Shown: one piece after another, positions 55,494-63,449 of the stretch
Layout: every line of letters starts with the position of its first letter
Numbering within the stretch: the first letter of the stretch is position 1
Origin: Natronoglycomyces albus
GTDB lineage: Bacteria > Actinomycetota > Actinomycetes > Mycobacteriales > Micromonosporaceae
Assembly: GCF_016925535.1 (NCBI RefSeq)
Contig: NZ_CP070496.1
Coordinates: 3,100,001-3,164,000 of the forward strand
DNA: 64,000 bases
Direction of reading: 5' to 3'
Notes under the pieces: model-generated
Database searches by the model: none
The model's input: the letters and a program-made list of their open reading frames with translations, nothing else
What the model was told of the DNA's origin: nothing
Translations under genes and position numbers: made by a program

Positions 55494-55531
55494 CGGCCCG
55501 CCCATATTCTCCATGGGGGCTGGGCGGGCCG
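55494..55531 (-). terminator. Terminator of the beta-lactamase-like gene
   Basis: CGGCCCGCCCA (55494-55504) and TGGGCGGGCCG (55521-55531) are perfect 11-bp arms with a 16-nt loop, 10 nt past the stop codon at 55541. Confidence 0.7.
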
Positions 55532-55540
55532 GTCGGTTGT

Positions 55541-56596
55541 TCACCGAAATTTCGACACGAGTTTGAAGAGCAGCTGATGCGGAAGGCTGCGGGTGTGCAT
55601 CTGATTGACGGAGCCGCATACATACAGGTCGTAGTCGCGTACGTAGTACAGCACGGTGCCGAACGCCCCGGAATGGCCGATCATGTCGGGAATCGAGGTG
55701 ATCGGCGAGAGAAGACGCGGCACGCTACAGCGCATGATGCCTATGCCATAGGAGATGGGCACCAGAGGGGAAAACACCGAATTCCACCGCGCGGTCATCT
55801 CCTCCAAGTATTGCCTGGGAAAGAGGTCGCCACCGATAAAGGCGCGCAGAAACCGTAGCTGGTCGGCAGCGGTGGACACGATAGCTCCGTCGGGCGGGAA
55901 CGAGGCGATTGTCTTGGGGGCGCGCAGAGGCCGGTTGCGATACCAGGTTTCGCTGACTTCCTCGTAGCGGTGCAGGTTTTGTGGGGTGAGAAGCCAGGTG
56001 TCACGCAAGTTGTGTGGTTGCAAAATTCGACTGTGCAGGGCCTGTTCGAAAGTGCCCGAGGTCAGCACTTCGATAATGCGGCCCACTAGCTGATAGTTGG
56101 TATCGCAGTATTGGGCTTTACCGGGCTTCGCTGGGGTGAATTGGCTTGGCAGCGCCCGAGCCATGGCGAGGAAGTCTTCAAAGGAGTAGGCGTCGTCACT
56201 GTTGAGCAGTGTGTCGAGGAAGGTGCTGCCGTCGGCGCGTTTCTGCTCGAAGTAGTCGGGCACTCCCGATGTCTGTGCCAGCAGCTGGCGCACGGTGACG
56301 AGCGATCCATAGTCGCGACCGTTGTGGACCACCAGGCCAGACATCGTCTCTTCTCCCAGAATCCGCGCGGCAGGCGTATCAAGGGTGAGTGCTCCTTCGT
56401 CGCGCAATTGCATAAGGAGGGCGACGGTGTAGAGCTTCGTAATGCTGGCCAGGAAGTACGGCTGGTCAGTATCGCCATAGCTCCAGGTGAAGCCCGTCGA
56501 AGGCTGTTCGATGGCAAAGCTCATGCTCGGCACGTTGGCCTTAGCCGCAACGGTGGAGGCGAGCCGGTCGAGGGTGGCGGGGGCGGGCTGTTTCAT
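55541..56596 (-). CDS. Serine hydrolase, class C beta-lactamase family
   Basis: A 351-aa protein of the beta-lactamase / DD-peptidase / esterase group. The SxxK nucleophile is in FLASITKLYT near residue 52, the second motif is YCD in QYCDTNYQLVG (YxD rather than YxN), and the third is HSG in GHSGAFG. No signal peptide is seen, so it may be cytoplasmic and act as an esterase or peptidase rather than as a resistance enzyme. The ATG (56594-56596) overlaps the padR stop by 4 nt (ATGA), so the pair is translationally coupled and PadR probably controls it. Confidence 0.9.
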   Translation of the reverse strand: MKQPAPATLDRLASTVAAKANVPSMSFAIEQPSTGFTWSYGDTDQPYFLASITKLYTVALLMQLRDEGALTLDTPAARILGEETMSGLVVHNGRDYGSLVTVRQLLAQTSGVPDYFEQKRADGSTFLDTLLNSDDAYSFEDFLAMARALPSQFTPAKPGKAQYCDTNYQLVGRIIEVLTSGTFEQALHSRILQPHNLRDTWLLTPQNLHRYEEVSETWYRNRPLRAPKTIASFPPDGAIVSTAADQLRFLRAFIGGDLFPRQYLEEMTARWNSVFSPLVPISYGIGIMRCSVPRLLSPITSIPDMIGHSGAFGTVLYYVRDYDLYVCGSVNQMHTRSLPHQLLFKLVSKFR

Positions 56597-57123
56597 GGGT
56601 AGATCCGTTCTACGTCTCGTTTGGTGTTTTCTATCCAGGCGAGCTCGGCTTTGGCGTGGGTGATGCCGTTGGCCAGCGTGGCCATCCGCAGCACGTGCCC
56701 GAGGTCGCCGGGTTGGTCTGGAACATTGATCGCCTCTAGTACGGCGAGCCGTTGGAGTACTTCTTGGTGGTGCGCCTCCAGCAGTTCGGCGATGTCGGCC
56801 GCTGGTAGCCGGTCGGCGAAGAACAGCCGAGCCAGGAATGGTTCTCGCGATGGCCCCATCTGGATTGGTGAGCGCAGCCATTGCTCCAGCTCGGCTAGTC
56901 CGAGATCGGTCGGGCGGTGTATGTGCTGGTTGGGCCGCTCCTCCTGGACGACAGTGCGGCGGGTAGCCAGATTGTCTTCGACCAAGGCGTTGAGCGTGCG
57001 ATAGATCTGCGATTGATCGGCGCTCCAGAAGTGGCCGACGCTTTCGTCGATGACTTTCTTCAGGTCGTAGCCGCTCATCGGCTCAATGGACAAGATCCCA
57101 AGGATGGCGTGACGCAAGGACAT
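56593..57123 (-). CDS. PadR-family transcriptional regulator
   Basis: A 176-aa protein with an N-terminal winged helix (MSLRHAILGILS, GYDLKKVIDESVGHFW, SQIYRTLNALVEDNL) and the C-terminal PadR_C/Vir helical domain used for dimerisation. I chose ATG 57121-57123, because TATCCT lies 6 nt before it (leaderless pattern); the frame extends upstream without support. It is co-transcribed with the serine hydrolase, a typical repressor-plus-target operon. Repeats ATATATGC (57142-57149 and 57172-57179) upstream are its likely autoregulatory sites. Confidence 0.92.
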   Translation of the reverse strand: MSLRHAILGILSIEPMSGYDLKKVIDESVGHFWSADQSQIYRTLNALVEDNLATRRTVVQEERPNQHIHRPTDLGLAELEQWLRSPIQMGPSREPFLARLFFADRLPAADIAELLEAHHQEVLQRLAVLEAINVPDQPGDLGHVLRMATLANGITHAKAELAWIENTKRDVERIYP

Positions 57124-57141
57124 GAATAAAGGATAGCTCAG

Positions 57142-57179
57142 ATATATGCATCGTCCTATAATGGGTGCCACATATATGC
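57142..57179. promoter_or_regulatory. Putative PadR operator repeats
   Basis: ATATATGC occurs at 57142-57149 and 57172-57179, exactly 30 bp (about three turns) apart; ATATATG/CATATAT also give an inverted pair. The region is upstream of the padR promoter and AT-rich compared with its surroundings. Confidence 0.5.
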
Positions 57180-57206
57180 GCTACCTGCGCTTACGACACG
57201 CAAAAA

Positions 57207-57239
57207 GCCCGCAGTAGCTCCACTGGAGCTACTGCGGGC
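57207..57239 (-). terminator. Intrinsic terminator of the nitrobindin gene
   Basis: GCCCGCAGTAGCTCC (57207-57221) and its complement (57225-57239) form a 15-bp stem with a 3-nt loop. On the minus strand it is followed by TTTTTGCG, a good T-tract, 50 nt past the stop codon at 57289. Confidence 0.9.
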
Positions 57240-57288
57240 CTAAAATAGTCAGATCCGGCAATCCCCGGACAACGGGCCGACCGAAGCG

Positions 57289-57915
57289 CTACCCCTCGAT
57301 GCGTTCCAGCCGGGCCGACAAGTGCGGCGTCATCGGCTTACCCTCAGCGGCCATCTCAATCGCGTACATCAACGCGCCCTCGACCAGGCCATAGAGCCGC
57401 TGCGAGGCCGTGACCTCCTTGGCGTGCGGGCTGCGCATGACCGCGTCGGTCGCCAACTCGATCTTCGTGCCGTCCACATGTCCGTAATACAGCTCCATGA
57501 TCCCCGTCGGCTGCGCCAACAGCAGCTCCACCTCGGGACGCTTGGGGTTCTTCGACGAAATCGGCCGCCACCAACCGACTTCCTGCGCCGCCGGACGCAC
57601 CGCCGTACCGTCAGGCTCAATGATCCAGCTGCGCGCCCGGTAGTACAGGAACGGACGCCCATCATGGGCGAACTCCAGCTCCTGGGCATACATAAAGTCA
57701 TCGATATCCGGATAGCCGCCCTGGCCGCGCCCGCGCCACCGGCCCACCAACGGCAACAGCGGCAACAAGTCCGGGTGCAGGTCCGGGCCGTGACGCAAAT
57801 TGCGCGTCTGTTCAAACGGATACTCCCCCACGCCCTGGAACGTCGAGGCGAACTCCGGCGGAACCTCGGAGCTCTCGTGTGCGGTCTCGCCCTCGTGCTG
57901 CGGTGAATCTGTCAC
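57289..57915 (-). CDS. Nitrobindin-type (FABP-like) heme protein
   Basis: A 208-aa beta-barrel protein: the family signature PLVGRWRGRGQGGYP near residues 60-74, WWRPISSKNPKRPEVELLLAQPTGIMELYYG in the barrel, and the C-terminal PHLSARLER with the heme-ligand His of nitrobindins. Such proteins bind ferric heme and react with NO and peroxynitrite. An acidic 40-residue N-terminus precedes the barrel. The GTG start (57913-57915) overlaps the stop of a 31-codon ORF (GTGA), so the two are coupled, with AGGGA also present upstream. Confidence 0.9.
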   Translation of the reverse strand: MTDSPQHEGETAHESSEVPPEFASTFQGVGEYPFEQTRNLRHGPDLHPDLLPLLPLVGRWRGRGQGGYPDIDDFMYAQELEFAHDGRPFLYYRARSWIIEPDGTAVRPAAQEVGWWRPISSKNPKRPEVELLLAQPTGIMELYYGHVDGTKIELATDAVMRSPHAKEVTASQRLYGLVEGALMYAIEMAAEGKPMTPHLSARLERIEG

Positions 57916-58007
57916 TGATGCTTCCCTACCCGTATCATCCAATATCCCAGCCAGCCAGCCAACGCCCCACATGCGGCCACGATGACTGCCACTACTGCTG
58001 TTTCCAT
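57912..58007 (-). CDS. Small single-helix membrane protein (31 aa)
   Basis: METAVVAVIVAACGALAG begins a 31-residue peptide that is almost entirely one hydrophobic helix ending in a short basic tail (RVGKHQ). Its TGA stop overlaps the nitrobindin GTG. The ATG follows TAAGCT by 7 nt and has no Shine-Dalgarno, so it would be the first codon of a leaderless mRNA. This arrangement gives good support for a small gene that is likely to be missed. Function is unknown. Confidence 0.55.
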   Translation of the reverse strand: METAVVAVIVAACGALAGWLGYWMIRVGKHQ

Positions 58008-58014
58008 ACCTGAC

Positions 58015-58024
58015 AGCTTAAGGT
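58015..58024. promoter_or_regulatory. Overlapping divergent -10 elements
   Basis: TAAGGT (58019-58024, plus strand) lies 6 nt before the DsrE ATG. TAAGCT (58015-58020, read on the minus strand) lies 7 nt before the 31-aa ORF. They share the central TA, so RNA polymerase can open only one direction at a time. Confidence 0.55.
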
Positions 58025-58030
58025 GTTGTC

Positions 58031-58405
58031 ATGACTGAATCGACAAATGCGAACCTGGTTGTGAAAGTTACCGCCGGAGCCGACGCGCCCGAACGCTGTG
58101 CGCAGGCATTCACCGTCGCCGCCACCGCCGTGGCCGCCGGAAAAACCGTGTCGCTGTGGCTGACGGGCGAATCGGCCTGGTTCGCCTTGCCCGGCAAGGC
58201 CGCCCAGTTCGACCTACCGCACTCGGCACCACTAGAAGAGCTACTGGAATCCATCCTCGAAGCCGGACAAGTCACGCTGTGCACCCAATGCGCCGTGCGA
58301 CGAGACATCGAACAGACCGACCTGATCGACGGCGTGCGCATCGCCGGAGCGGCCGTATTCGTCGACGAAATCATGCGACCGCACACCCAGGCCCTCGTCT
58401 ACTAG
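58031..58405 (+). CDS. DsrE-family protein
   Basis: A 124-aa protein of the DsrE/DsrF-like fold: VVKVTAGADAPERCAQAF at the start, the VAAGKTVSLWLTGESAW strand-turn, and a LCTQCAVRRDI motif with two Cys near residues 83-86. DsrE-type proteins carry sulfur on a conserved Cys; in this stand-alone actinobacterial group the role is unknown. The ATG follows TAAGGT by 6 nt (leaderless). It is divergent from the small membrane/nitrobindin pair. Confidence 0.85.
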   Translation: MTESTNANLVVKVTAGADAPERCAQAFTVAATAVAAGKTVSLWLTGESAWFALPGKAAQFDLPHSAPLEELLESILEAGQVTLCTQCAVRRDIEQTDLIDGVRIAGAAVFVDEIMRPHTQALVY

Positions 58406-58465
58406 AGACCACCAGTTTGCGCGGGCACCTGGTTTCTCGACCTACGAGGTGGCACACTAGCTGCC

Positions 58466-59254
58466 ATGAGTGAGCGCACATCATTTGAAAGCTGGCTGTC
58501 GGACATGGACGGCGTACTCGTCCACGAAGGCATCCCAGTGCCAGGGGCGAACAAGTTCATCGAACGCCTACAGGAAACCGGGAAACGGTTCCTCGTGCTG
58601 ACGAACAACTCGATATACACCCCACGTGACCTGCACGTGCGCCTGAGCAATTCCGGGTTGAAGATCCCAGAGAGCGCCATCTACACCTCGGCGCTGGCCA
58701 CCGCCGACTTTTTGAACAATCAGCGCCCCGGCGGCAGCGCGTACGTGATCGGGGAGTCGGGTCTGACCACGGCGCTGCACGATATTGGTTACGTGCTCAC
58801 CGACTATCAGCCCGACTATGTCATTTTGGGCGAAACGCGGCGCTATGACTTCGTCGGCTTGACCACGGCGATCCGCCTCATCAAGGATGGGGCGCGCTTT
58901 ATCGCGACGAATCCGGACGCGACCGGGCCCTCCCGCGATGGCATTTTGCCGGCCACCGGGTCGGTCGCGGCTTTGATCAGCGAGGCTACCGGCAGGAAGC
59001 CGTACTTCGTCGGTAAGCCCAATCCGCTGATGATGCGCCATGCGCTGCGCAAGATCGGGGCGCACTCGGAGTCATCGGTCATGATCGGCGACCGGATGGA
59101 CACCGACGTGCTGTCGGGGCTGGAAGCGGGGCTGGAAACGGTCCTGGTTTTGTCGGGGTTGACTGCGACAATGGACGAAGTAGCGCAGCACCCCTTCCGC
59201 CCCAATCATGTCCTCAACTCCGTGGCCGACCTGATCGAATGGATCGATGACTGA
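58466..59254 (+). CDS. HAD-IIA (NagD-like) phosphatase
   Basis: A 262-aa HAD hydrolase with motif I WLSDMDGVLVHEG, motif II FLVLTNNS, a type IIA cap, the VGKPNPLMM Lys motif and motif IV MIGDRMDTDVLSG. NagD-group enzymes dephosphorylate small metabolites such as UMP, GMP, p-nitrophenyl phosphate or sugar phosphates. Met-Asp-Gly at motif I in place of Leu-Asp-Gly is common in this group. CACACT precedes the ATG by 7 nt. It overlaps the DUF3263 gene by 8 nt. Confidence 0.92.
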   Translation: MSERTSFESWLSDMDGVLVHEGIPVPGANKFIERLQETGKRFLVLTNNSIYTPRDLHVRLSNSGLKIPESAIYTSALATADFLNNQRPGGSAYVIGESGLTTALHDIGYVLTDYQPDYVILGETRRYDFVGLTTAIRLIKDGARFIATNPDATGPSRDGILPATGSVAALISEATGRKPYFVGKPNPLMMRHALRKIGAHSESSVMIGDRMDTDVLSGLEAGLETVLVLSGLTATMDEVAQHPFRPNHVLNSVADLIEWIDD

Positions 59255-59735
59255 CCCCGCAGTAACCACCCACGCCGCCAACGACGACCCATATCCCCAG
59301 CCTGACGCAACTGAGGCGGAGGGCTCGGCGAATGCTGCCAGAGGCCAGTACTCAGGCGAGGCGTCCGAAACCACCACTCAGGGCGAGTGCGACCCTCCAG
59401 CGCGATCCGGTCAGGGCCGCGCAGGCGGTGTGGGCCAGCCCAGTGCGCCCGCCCAAAGCCGCGGGTATGACTCGCCCGAGGAGGCTGCGCCCGCTCGACG
59501 GACCACCCTCTCCCAGCTGCACCGGCGCGTTCTCGCCTTCGAGGCGCGACCGTGGAAATCCGAAGGTGCCAAGGCCAAAGCCATCGCGGAGGAATTCGAC
59601 TGGTCTGTCAATCAGTACTATTTCCAGTTGAGCGCTCTACTGGATCAACCGGAGGCGGCCGCTGAGCAACCCGCTCTGATTCGACGGCTACGCGCGGTCA
59701 GGGACGAACGGCGAGACGTGCGCACTCGCCGGTGA
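59247..59735 (+). CDS. DUF3263 protein
   Basis: A 162-aa protein. The first 85 residues are low-complexity (Ala/Gly/Pro/Ser/Glu). The last 75 match the actinobacterial DUF3263 pattern: RRVLAFEARPWKSEGAKAKAIAEEFDWSVNQYYFQL, then ALIRRLRAVRDERR. This resembles a helix-turn-helix (TRP-rich, GAKxxxIxxxF) domain and may bind DNA. It overlaps the NagD-like gene by 8 nt, so it is translated with it. Confidence 0.85.
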   Translation: MTDPAVTTHAANDDPYPQPDATEAEGSANAARGQYSGEASETTTQGECDPPARSGQGRAGGVGQPSAPAQSRGYDSPEEAAPARRTTLSQLHRRVLAFEARPWKSEGAKAKAIAEEFDWSVNQYYFQLSALLDQPEAAAEQPALIRRLRAVRDERRDVRTRR

Positions 59736-59759
59736 AGCAAGATTGAACCCACTCTGGCA

Positions 59760-59848
59760 TCTACGAAGGTGCGGGTTCCTCGCCGCAGGAGGCGCGGTTT
59801 GGGCTGCTAAACGCACCGAGGAGAAGCTGACGTGGCCTTCTGCGTCAG
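59760..59848. repeat. Interspersed hairpin element, copy 3
   Basis: The core GCCGCAGGAGGCG and its surroundings match the element at 9708-9804: GTGC.G.TTC before it, then GTTT...TAAACG, GAGAA.GCTGA and TGCCTTYTGCRT.AG after it. GAAGG/CCTTC arms remain, but the outer inverted repeats are degenerate. It lies between the DUF3263 and PAP2 stop codons. Confidence 0.65.
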
Positions 59849-59850
59849 TC

Positions 59851-60729
59851 TCACAGCTTGGGCGCCACCGGTGAGCCATCTGGCCACCGCTGGCGTAGTC
59901 GCTGCTCGTCTGGCTCGATCGGGGCATACGAGGAGCGGAAAAACTCCCGGTAGGTCGCCGGAGGTATCCCAAGGATCTTGTTCTCGGGTTCCAGCCACGC
60001 CAGCGCCGGTGGGAATCGCATCGTCGCCCAGTTGATGCGCAAGATGAACCGCAGGATGAGGAAGCCGATGAAGATTCCGGCTGGCACATCGGAGACCCAG
60101 TGCCACGACAGCACGATCATGGCCACGGTGGCGATGATGGGTGGTGTCCAGCGGAGTGCGTGCCGCTGCCAGGACCTCATGTGTGAACCCACCAGGAGCA
60201 CGATGAACCCGAACCAGACGATCGTGTTGAGCACATGCCCGGAGGGATAGGACATCGACGGTTCCAGGTTTGAGAACAAGAGTGCCTGGTCGACGTCGGC
60301 GAAGGGAAGGGTCGGGTCTGACTCGTCTTCCTTCCAGCGCGGGGCCACCCGATCCGATATGACTTTGAGGATCAGGATTCCGCCGGTGATCAGGTAGGTG
60401 ACGATGAGGGCCAACAGTGGGCGGATGGTTCGCGACCGGTAGGCCACGATCGAGGCTAGGGCCAGGGCGACGACTCCCAGTAGCCCGAACTGGCCCGAAA
60501 AGATGAGGACCCGGGAGACATAGTAGGCCCAGGCGGGGCGGTGGGCTTCGACGAACTCGCGCATCCACACGTCGAATTCGACGACAAATGTGGGCCACAC
60601 CAAAAGTGCTGAGAAGGCCAGGAAGGCCACGAGCAACCACAGGTCGGGCCACCATGATTTGGGCACGACGCGATAGGGCTTCCACGGCTTGGTGGAGGCA
60701 CTCCGGTTCGCTGTGGACACACTCGTCAC
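59851..60729 (-). CDS. PAP2-family membrane phosphatase
   Basis: A 292-aa membrane protein with six predicted helices and the type 2 phosphatidic-acid phosphatase motifs: KVISDRVAPR, MSYPSGHVLN and SWHWVSDVPAG. Members dephosphorylate phosphatidate, undecaprenyl pyrophosphate or related lipids at the outer membrane face. A 50-residue soluble tail follows the last helix. The GTG at 60727-60729 is the likely start (TAGGCT 8 nt upstream); an upstream extension of 34 residues has no support. Confidence 0.9.
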   Translation of the reverse strand: MTSVSTANRSASTKPWKPYRVVPKSWWPDLWLLVAFLAFSALLVWPTFVVEFDVWMREFVEAHRPAWAYYVSRVLIFSGQFGLLGVVALALASIVAYRSRTIRPLLALIVTYLITGGILILKVISDRVAPRWKEDESDPTLPFADVDQALLFSNLEPSMSYPSGHVLNTIVWFGFIVLLVGSHMRSWQRHALRWTPPIIATVAMIVLSWHWVSDVPAGIFIGFLILRFILRINWATMRFPPALAWLEPENKILGIPPATYREFFRSSYAPIEPDEQRLRQRWPDGSPVAPKL

Positions 60730-60851
60730 GGGAACTAAGCCTAGCTTCAATTCATTAAGACACCGGCAGCGCACGACCATGTTGAATCGTGCGCTGCCAC
60801 AATCTAGCGATGATGACGCTGCTTGACGCACCTTAGGGGTGCGGCGAGTGT

Positions 60852-61802
60852 TTAGAGTCCAGCTACGTCGGCTTGCTTGGAGCGGACGGCTTCGGCGGCC
60901 TCTTTGAGACCGGCGAGTTCGTCGTCGGTCAGTTTGGTCTCGATGACCTTCTTGACGCCGGTGGCACCAATTTCAGCTTCGACGCCCAGGTAGACGCCTT
61001 CGATGCCGTATTCGCCATCGACCCAGGCACACACGGGCATGACGGCACCGGAGTCTTCGGCGACCGCTTTGGCCATGCGCGCGGCCGCGGCCGAGGGGGC
61101 GTAGTAGGCCGAACCGGTCTTCAGCAGACCCACGATCTCGGCGCCGCCCTTGCGGGTGCGCTCCACGAGTTCGTCGATCTTGGCCTGGTCGAGCAGGTCG
61201 CCCAGCGGCTTGCCGTCAACGGTGCAGTGGCTGGGTACGGGGACCATGGTGTCGCCGTGTGAGCCCAGGGTGAGGGTGGTGACCGACCCGACTTTGACGT
61301 CCAGCGCCTCGGCCACGAAGGTGGTGAAGCGGGCGGTGTCGAGCATGCCAGCCTGGCCCATGACCTGGTTCTTGGGGAGCTTGGAGGCGATCTGAGCCAG
61401 TGCGGTCATTTCGTCAAGCGGGTTGGAGACGACGATGATGACGGCGTTGGGCGAGGAGGCGACGATGGCCTCGGTGACGCCACGCACGATCCCGGCGTTG
61501 ACTTCCAGCAGGTCCATGCGGCTCATGCCGGGTTTACGGGGAAGGCCCGCGGTGATGACGACGATGTCAGAGTTGGCGGTGGCCTCGTAGCCAGAACCGT
61601 CGGTGCCGGTGGTAGCCCCGGTGACCTTGGTTTCAAAACCTTCAATGGAGCGGGACTGGTTCATGTCCAGCGCCAATCCCTCGGCTTTGCCCTCCACGAT
61701 GTCGGTGAGAACAACTTCGTCGAAGATGTTGTACTCAGCCAGACGCTGCGCGGTGGTCGAGCCGTAGAAACCAGCTCCTACAACGGTGACTTTCTTAGCC
61801 AT
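60852..61802 (-). CDS. mdh: Malate dehydrogenase (LDH-like type)
   Basis: A 316-aa NAD-dependent dehydrogenase: nucleotide loop VTVVGAGFYGSTTAQRL, Asp at the end of the second strand (LTDIVEGKAEG), the mobile loop GLPRKPGMSRMDLL in which Arg at the specificity position marks malate rather than lactate, and the catalytic His in LGSHGDTMVPV. It interconverts malate and oxaloacetate in the TCA cycle. It is of the tetrameric LDH-like type, not the dimeric type common in many actinobacteria. The ATG has GAGGAG 6 nt upstream; a longer frame is not homologous. Confidence 0.96.
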   Translation of the reverse strand: MAKKVTVVGAGFYGSTTAQRLAEYNIFDEVVLTDIVEGKAEGLALDMNQSRSIEGFETKVTGATTGTDGSGYEATANSDIVVITAGLPRKPGMSRMDLLEVNAGIVRGVTEAIVASSPNAVIIVVSNPLDEMTALAQIASKLPKNQVMGQAGMLDTARFTTFVAEALDVKVGSVTTLTLGSHGDTMVPVPSHCTVDGKPLGDLLDQAKIDELVERTRKGGAEIVGLLKTGSAYYAPSAAAARMAKAVAEDSGAVMPVCAWVDGEYGIEGVYLGVEAEIGATGVKKVIETKLTDDELAGLKEAAEAVRSKQADVAGL

Positions 61803-62014
61803 GACGTGCTCCTCTTCACTGAGTAGATCTGTCACCGACCGTATGGGGTTCCTCAGAACAGCAGCGTAGGGGGTCGGCACTTTTGTGAGATGCTATCCAC
61901 AACGGCACCACCGGTTAGGGCCGAGTTCCCCGCAGTTGCGTGGCTTGGAGGCTGGTTGCACGCTGCGCCACTTTCGGCGTGTCGTCACCCTGGCGGCGGC
62001 TCGTTTTCCAGCGA

Positions 62015-62389
62015 CTATTCAGGCAGCGTGTCGCCTTGCCAGAAGTACCAGCTATATCCCCAGGGGTCGGTGACTCCGAAGGTGCGCGGACCATAGTCGG
62101 TGTCGCGAGGTGGGTCGGCCTCGACGCCGTTGGCCTTAACTGACTCATAGAGTGCATCGACGTCGTCGACGTGGACGATGAACAGCGAACCCTGGCCGTT
62201 ACCGGGCTCGGGCTCGGCTGCGGTGAGGAGCATTCGCGTTGCTCCGGCATAGATGTCGGCGTATCCGATCGATCCGTCTTCCTCCCGATAGAAGCGGACG
62301 TCGCCAAAGCCCAACTTTTCGGTCAACCAGGAGGTGGCGGCCTGAATATCGCCATAGTTGATGAAGGGTGTGACTGCCTGAAAACTCAT
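62015..62389 (-). CDS. VOC-family (glyoxalase/bleomycin-resistance fold) protein
   Basis: A 124-aa VOC protein: TPFINYGDIQAATSWLTEKLGF, the acidic pair GYADIYAG, SLFIVHVDDVDALYESV and TDPWGYSWYFWQGD. It resembles PhnB-like members. Substrate unknown; function in resistance is possible but unsupported. The ATG has GAGAGG 7 nt upstream. It stands alone. Confidence 0.88.
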   Translation of the reverse strand: MSFQAVTPFINYGDIQAATSWLTEKLGFGDVRFYREEDGSIGYADIYAGATRMLLTAAEPEPGNGQGSLFIVHVDDVDALYESVKANGVEADPPRDTDYGPRTFGVTDPWGYSWYFWQGDTLPE

Positions 62390-62726
62390 GCTGTGTCCTC
62401 TCGCCTGGGTGAAGTGCCGCCGAAGAGCCTGAATATGCCGCTACCCAGCGTTGAGAACAGTATGGGCGTCACCTACGACAATCCGCAGAAGTTCGGAGCG
62501 GGCGCTCGCAGGAACCTGCGGCGTCGTCATCTACTCGAGAATGAGGTACTCGGTAACTGATGTAGGGCACGTGTGCCCACAGCGGCCAGAGACAACACAG
62601 TTAGCGAGTGAAAAAGACTTCTAAGCGCCCGCTTGCGGGTTTAGTATTCAGAGCACGAAAACCCATGGCCGCGCAGAGGAGGACTCTCGACGTAAATACG
62701 TCGGGAAAGTTCGATACGTGATTTTG
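62390..62726. other. Intergenic region at the start of the accessory segment
   Basis: About 335 bp, AT-richer than its surroundings, between the VOC and MafI-like genes. It has a short CCCGC-TT-GCGGG pair followed by TTTAG (62628-62643, plus strand) and nothing else I can assign. Confidence 0.45.
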
Positions 62727-62993
62727 CTAGTCGCCAATAGCTAGCGATCGCAACTTTTCCAGTAGTTCATCACCACTGCTAGAGTTTCGCGCCAGCTCCA
62801 CCAAAACATCTCGCTCCCACTCACTGACCACTACCTGGTCATCCACAACGGTGTAGACGAGATCTTCTAGAGCAACTTCTAGTTCCCCGCCAGCCAGCGT
62901 CCCCTCGAACCCGCTGGCGTACTTGTCGGGTATACGCGGCAACAGTGCACGCACGATCGCCTCGGTACGTTCGTCGAACTCTCGGTTGTCCAT
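62727..62993 (-). CDS. MafI-like immunity protein
   Basis: An 88-aa acidic protein started at ATG 62991-62993, which has GAGG 9 nt upstream inside the end of the previous gene. The helical pattern (GELEVALEDLVYTVVDDQV, then VSEWERDVLVELAR) resembles MafI-family immunity proteins, which protect against MafB toxins. It follows an EndoU-type toxin module by 11 nt, the arrangement expected of a toxin-immunity pair. Assignment is by pattern and context. A start 18 codons earlier, overlapping the toxin gene, is possible. Confidence 0.65.
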   Translation of the reverse strand: MDNREFDERTEAIVRALLPRIPDKYASGFEGTLAGGELEVALEDLVYTVVDDQVVVSEWERDVLVELARNSSSGDELLEKLRSLAIGD

Positions 62994-63004
62994 GAATCTA
63001 AGCC

Positions 63005-63367
63005 TCACCTTGGGTTTCGTTTTACGCCTGGGCCTTCTAGAGGCCATCCTGCCTCAATGCTTCCATTTGAGCGGACCACTGCCCGTATGGTGACACCTCG
63101 ATGTTGGCCGTCGGCAAACCAGTTTCCACGGGGTCTTTCGTGAGTAACCGCCGGTGAAGTGGCTACGGCGCGAAGAGCCTGAGCTATATCCTCTTCATCC
63201 CAGCTGGCGGGGAATTCCGTCTTCCCAGGGCGGCCGGTGCCGTGCATGTGGCCGCCCTTGCGCTCGTTATCGGGGTCGCCGTGGACAATGTGCAGCAGGT
63301 CAGACCAGCTAACGTTATGGGGTTTGTTCACCGGGTAGCCTTGCGCGGGCCAAGTTTGGGGGTGCAC
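63005..63367 (-). CDS. Orphan EndoU-type RNase toxin module
   Basis: A 120-aa frame matching the C-terminal EndoU nuclease domain of polymorphic toxins (CdiA-CT/MafB): HIVHGD, then KGGHMHGTGRPGKTEFPASW with the first catalytic His pair, an ALRAVATSP helix and GVTIRAVVRSNGSIEAGWP. In active bacterial EndoU toxins the last motif reads I-x-T-x-Y-P; here Thr and Tyr are replaced by Ala and Trp, so activity may be reduced or lost. No secretion or delivery domain is attached: an in-frame TGA lies 18 codons upstream of the GTG start. It may be a displaced cassette or a remnant. Downstream is a MafI-like immunity gene. Confidence 0.72.
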   Translation of the reverse strand: MHPQTWPAQGYPVNKPHNVSWSDLLHIVHGDPDNERKGGHMHGTGRPGKTEFPASWDEEDIAQALRAVATSPAVTHERPRGNWFADGQHRGVTIRAVVRSNGSIEAGWPLEGPGVKRNPR

Positions 63368-63449
63368 TGGTGGTGGGCCCGACGATGCTGATGGGCCGCT
63401 ATCGGAGCGGTTGCTAGGTCATGTCAATAGGTGACAGCCAAGCCCCGCC

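Noticed and set aside
55541-56596. Antibiotic-resistance beta-lactamase
   Set aside because: SxxK, YxD and HSG motifs place it in the broad serine hydrolase family, but there is no signal peptide and it sits in a PadR operon, so a resistance role is not supported.
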